The notes beneath the pieces were generated by a model. It saw only the letters and a program-made list of their open reading frames with translations. It was not told the origin of the DNA and did not search any database. A stretch of 64,000 nt of DNA, taken from Serinicoccus chungangensis (GTDB lineage: Bacteria; Actinomycetota; Actinomycetes; Actinomycetales; Dermatophilaceae). The translations under genes were made by a program, and so were the position numbers. The stretch lies in assembly GCF_001483745.1 (NCBI RefSeq), contig NZ_LQBL01000032.1, forward strand, positions 1-64,000. The letters are read 5' to 3'. Shown piece after piece: positions 62,476 to 64,000 of the stretch (the stretch's first letter is position 1; each line of letters starts with the position of its first letter).

Positions 62476-62557
62476 GCGGCCTCATGACTCCCGTGACCCG
62501 GCGGGCGAGCAGGATCCCGGGTCGGCAACTGTTGTCCACGCTAGGAGAGAACGCACC

Positions 62558-62806
62558 ATGGCACTGAGCGAGCAGGAGATCCTCGCGGGTCTGGCCGAGA
62601 TCGTCAACGAGGAGACCGGGCTGGAGGCGGAGGAGGTCCAGATGGACAAGTCCTTCACCGAGGACCTCGACATCGACTCCCTGTCGATGATGACGATCGT
62701 CGTCAACGCGGAGGACAAGTTCGGCGTCCGCATCCCCGACGACGAGGTCAAGAACCTCACCCACGTCAAGGACGCGGTGTCCTACATCGCCAACCACCAG
62801 GGCTGA
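62558..62806 (+). CDS. acpP: Acyl carrier protein
   Basis: 82 residues, acidic; the DSLSMM motif carries the phosphopantetheine attachment serine Ser41. It has the helices ILAGLAEIVNEETG and MMTIVVNAEDKFGV, and ends YIANHQG. An AGGAGA site precedes the ATG. Carries the growing chain between FabD, FabH and FabF. Confidence 0.97.
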   Translation: MALSEQEILAGLAEIVNEETGLEAEEVQMDKSFTEDLDIDSLSMMTIVVNAEDKFGVRIPDDEVKNLTHVKDAVSYIANHQG

Positions 62807-62924
62807 CCCCGCTCCGGCCCGGTGCCGCGCGGACCGCGCCGCACCGGGCCGGGCCCAGTCCGACGGCATACCCTGATGTCGTCGACCTGACCACGCACGT
62901 CCCGTCCCCAGGAGGCCGCCACCC

Positions 62925-64000
62925 ATGACCGACACCACCCAGACCTCGCGCCGCGTCGTCGTGACCGGCCTCGGCGCCACCACGCCCGTCGGGGGCACGG
63001 CGCCGGAGACGTGGGAGGCGATCGTGGCCGGCCGCAGCGGTGTCCGAACCCTGGAGCAGGAGTGGGTCGCCGAGCACGAGCTGCCGGTGACCTTCGCCGC
63101 GCCGATCCACACCGACCCGCTCGAGGTGCTCAAGAAGGTCGAGGTGCGCCGCAACGACCCCTCGGGCCAGTACGCCCTCATCGCGGCGCGCGAGGCCTGG
63201 GCCGACGCCGGTGCACCCGAGGTCGAGCCGGAGCGGCTCGGTGTCGCCATCGGCTCGGGCATCGGCGGGGTCCACACCCTCCTGAGCCAGTGGGACACCC
63301 TCAAGGAGAAGGGGCCGCGGCGGGTCTTCCCGCTGACCGTGCCCATGCTCATGCCGAACGGCCCGGCGGCGGCCGTCTCCCTCGACCTGGGCGCCCGGGC
63401 CGGGGCGCACTGCCCGGTCAGCGCCTGCGCGTCCGGTGCCGAGGGGATGGGCCAGGCCCTCACCATGATCCGCGCCGGCCGCGCCGACGTCGTGGTCGCG
63501 GGCGGCACCGAGGCGGCCATCCACCCGGTGTGCATCGCCGCCTTCGCGGCGATGACCGCCCTGTCGGGGCGCAACGAGGACCCCCAGGCCGCGTCCCGGC
63601 CCTACGACGTCGACCGCGACGGCTTCGTCATGGGTGAGGGGGCCGGCGTCATGGTCCTGGAGGCCGAGGAGCACGCCCTGGCCCGCGGCGCGCGGATCTA
63701 CGCCTACCTGGACGGGCTCGGCATGTCCTCGGACGCCTACCACATCACCGCCGGCGAGCCCGAGGGAGCCGGGGCCGCCCGGGCTATGGAAGAGGCCATC
63801 TCCGACGCCGGCCTCGCCACCACCGACATCGCCCACATCAACGCCCACGCGACCTCCACCCCGGTCGGGGACGTCGCGGAGACCCGGGCGATCCACCGGG
63901 CCTTCGGCGGGCATACCGGCAACATCGCGGTGACCGCCACGAAGTCGATGACCGGCCACCTGCTCGGCGCGGCCGGTGCGCTGGAGGCGCTGCTCACCGT
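62925..64000 (+). CDS. fabF: 3-oxoacyl-ACP synthase II (cut by window end)
   Basis: 358 residues are visible; the C-terminus lies beyond the window. Elongates acyl-ACP chains with malonyl-ACP. Catalytic Cys168 lies in VSACASGAEG, the first His in NAHATSTPVGD, the Lys-His pair in TKSMTGHLLGAAG. AGGAGG precedes the ATG at 62925 by eight bases. Normal fabD-fabH-acpP-fabF order. Mycobacterial relatives (KasA type) act on longer chains; which is true here is not decidable from this part. Confidence 0.96.
   Translation, partial: MTDTTQTSRRVVVTGLGATTPVGGTAPETWEAIVAGRSGVRTLEQEWVAEHELPVTFAAPIHTDPLEVLKKVEVRRNDPSGQYALIAAREAWADAGAPEVEPERLGVAIGSGIGGVHTLLSQWDTLKEKGPRRVFPLTVPMLMPNGPAAAVSLDLGARAGAHCPVSACASGAEGMGQALTMIRAGRADVVVAGGTEAAIHPVCIAAFAAMTALSGRNEDPQAASRPYDVDRDGFVMGEGAGVMVLEAEEHALARGARIYAYLDGLGMSSDAYHITAGEPEGAGAARAMEEAISDAGLATTDIAHINAHATSTPVGDVAETRAIHRAFGGHTGNIAVTATKSMTGHLLGAAGALEALLT

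Overview
The window is chromosomal DNA of a high-GC Gram-positive actinobacterium, most likely a member of Micrococcales close to Intrasporangiaceae/Ornithinimicrobiaceae. Evidence for this is the strong G/C third-position bias, the order glnA2-glnE, the block ahpE-DUF3052-aceE-PucR regulator-fabD-fabH-acpP-fabF, an F420-dependent oxidoreductase, polyphosphate glucokinase and PriA-type HisA. Genus is inference.

Layout. Bases 1-5660 hold a complete rRNA operon on the minus strand (promoter, 16S, tRNA-free spacer, 23S, 5S, terminator). Bases 5802-16849, also minus, are argR-argH-mpg-tyrS. Here mpg (3-methyladenine DNA glycosylase) is split by a 7.07-kb element, about 7564-14634, carrying a large serine integrase. 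The element brings its own intact mpg directly at the junction, plus a run of unrecognised small genes (membrane proteins, a lipoprotein, zinc-cluster proteins). Bases 17388-25110 are infC-rpmI-rplT, an rRNA/tRNA methyltransferase gene, pheS-pheT, an SDR and a phosphotransferase. Bases 25434-32139 hold a very large secreted subtilase and a divergent fur-catalase pair. Bases 32255-39010 are glnA2-glnE, a hypothetical gene, priA and sseB.

Bases 39418-47138 hold an F420 enzyme, map, ppgK, an AbiEi-like gene flanked by repeats, guaB1, a metallo-hydrolase and a ferritin-VIT1 fusion. rnpB lies at 47188-47574. Bases 47591-55190 are small housekeeping genes (HAD phosphatase, RNase II family, yaaA, methyltransferase, phosphatase/zinc-ribbon/Nif3 cluster, tRNA-Val, ahpE, DUF3052). 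Bases 55319-64000 contain aceE, a glycerophosphodiesterase, a FasR-like regulator and the FAS II cluster fabD-fabH-acpP-fabF, cut by the window end.

Functionally the window joins translation (rRNA, tyrS, pheST, infC, L35, L20, map, rnpB), central carbon and lipid supply (AceE feeds acetyl-CoA to FabD/FabH/FabF under a PucR-type regulator with a palindrome upstream of fabD), nitrogen control (GlnA2/GlnE) and peroxide defence (Fur-catalase, YaaA, AhpE). The most unusual object is the integrative element that breaks a host DNA-repair gene and supplies a replacement copy.
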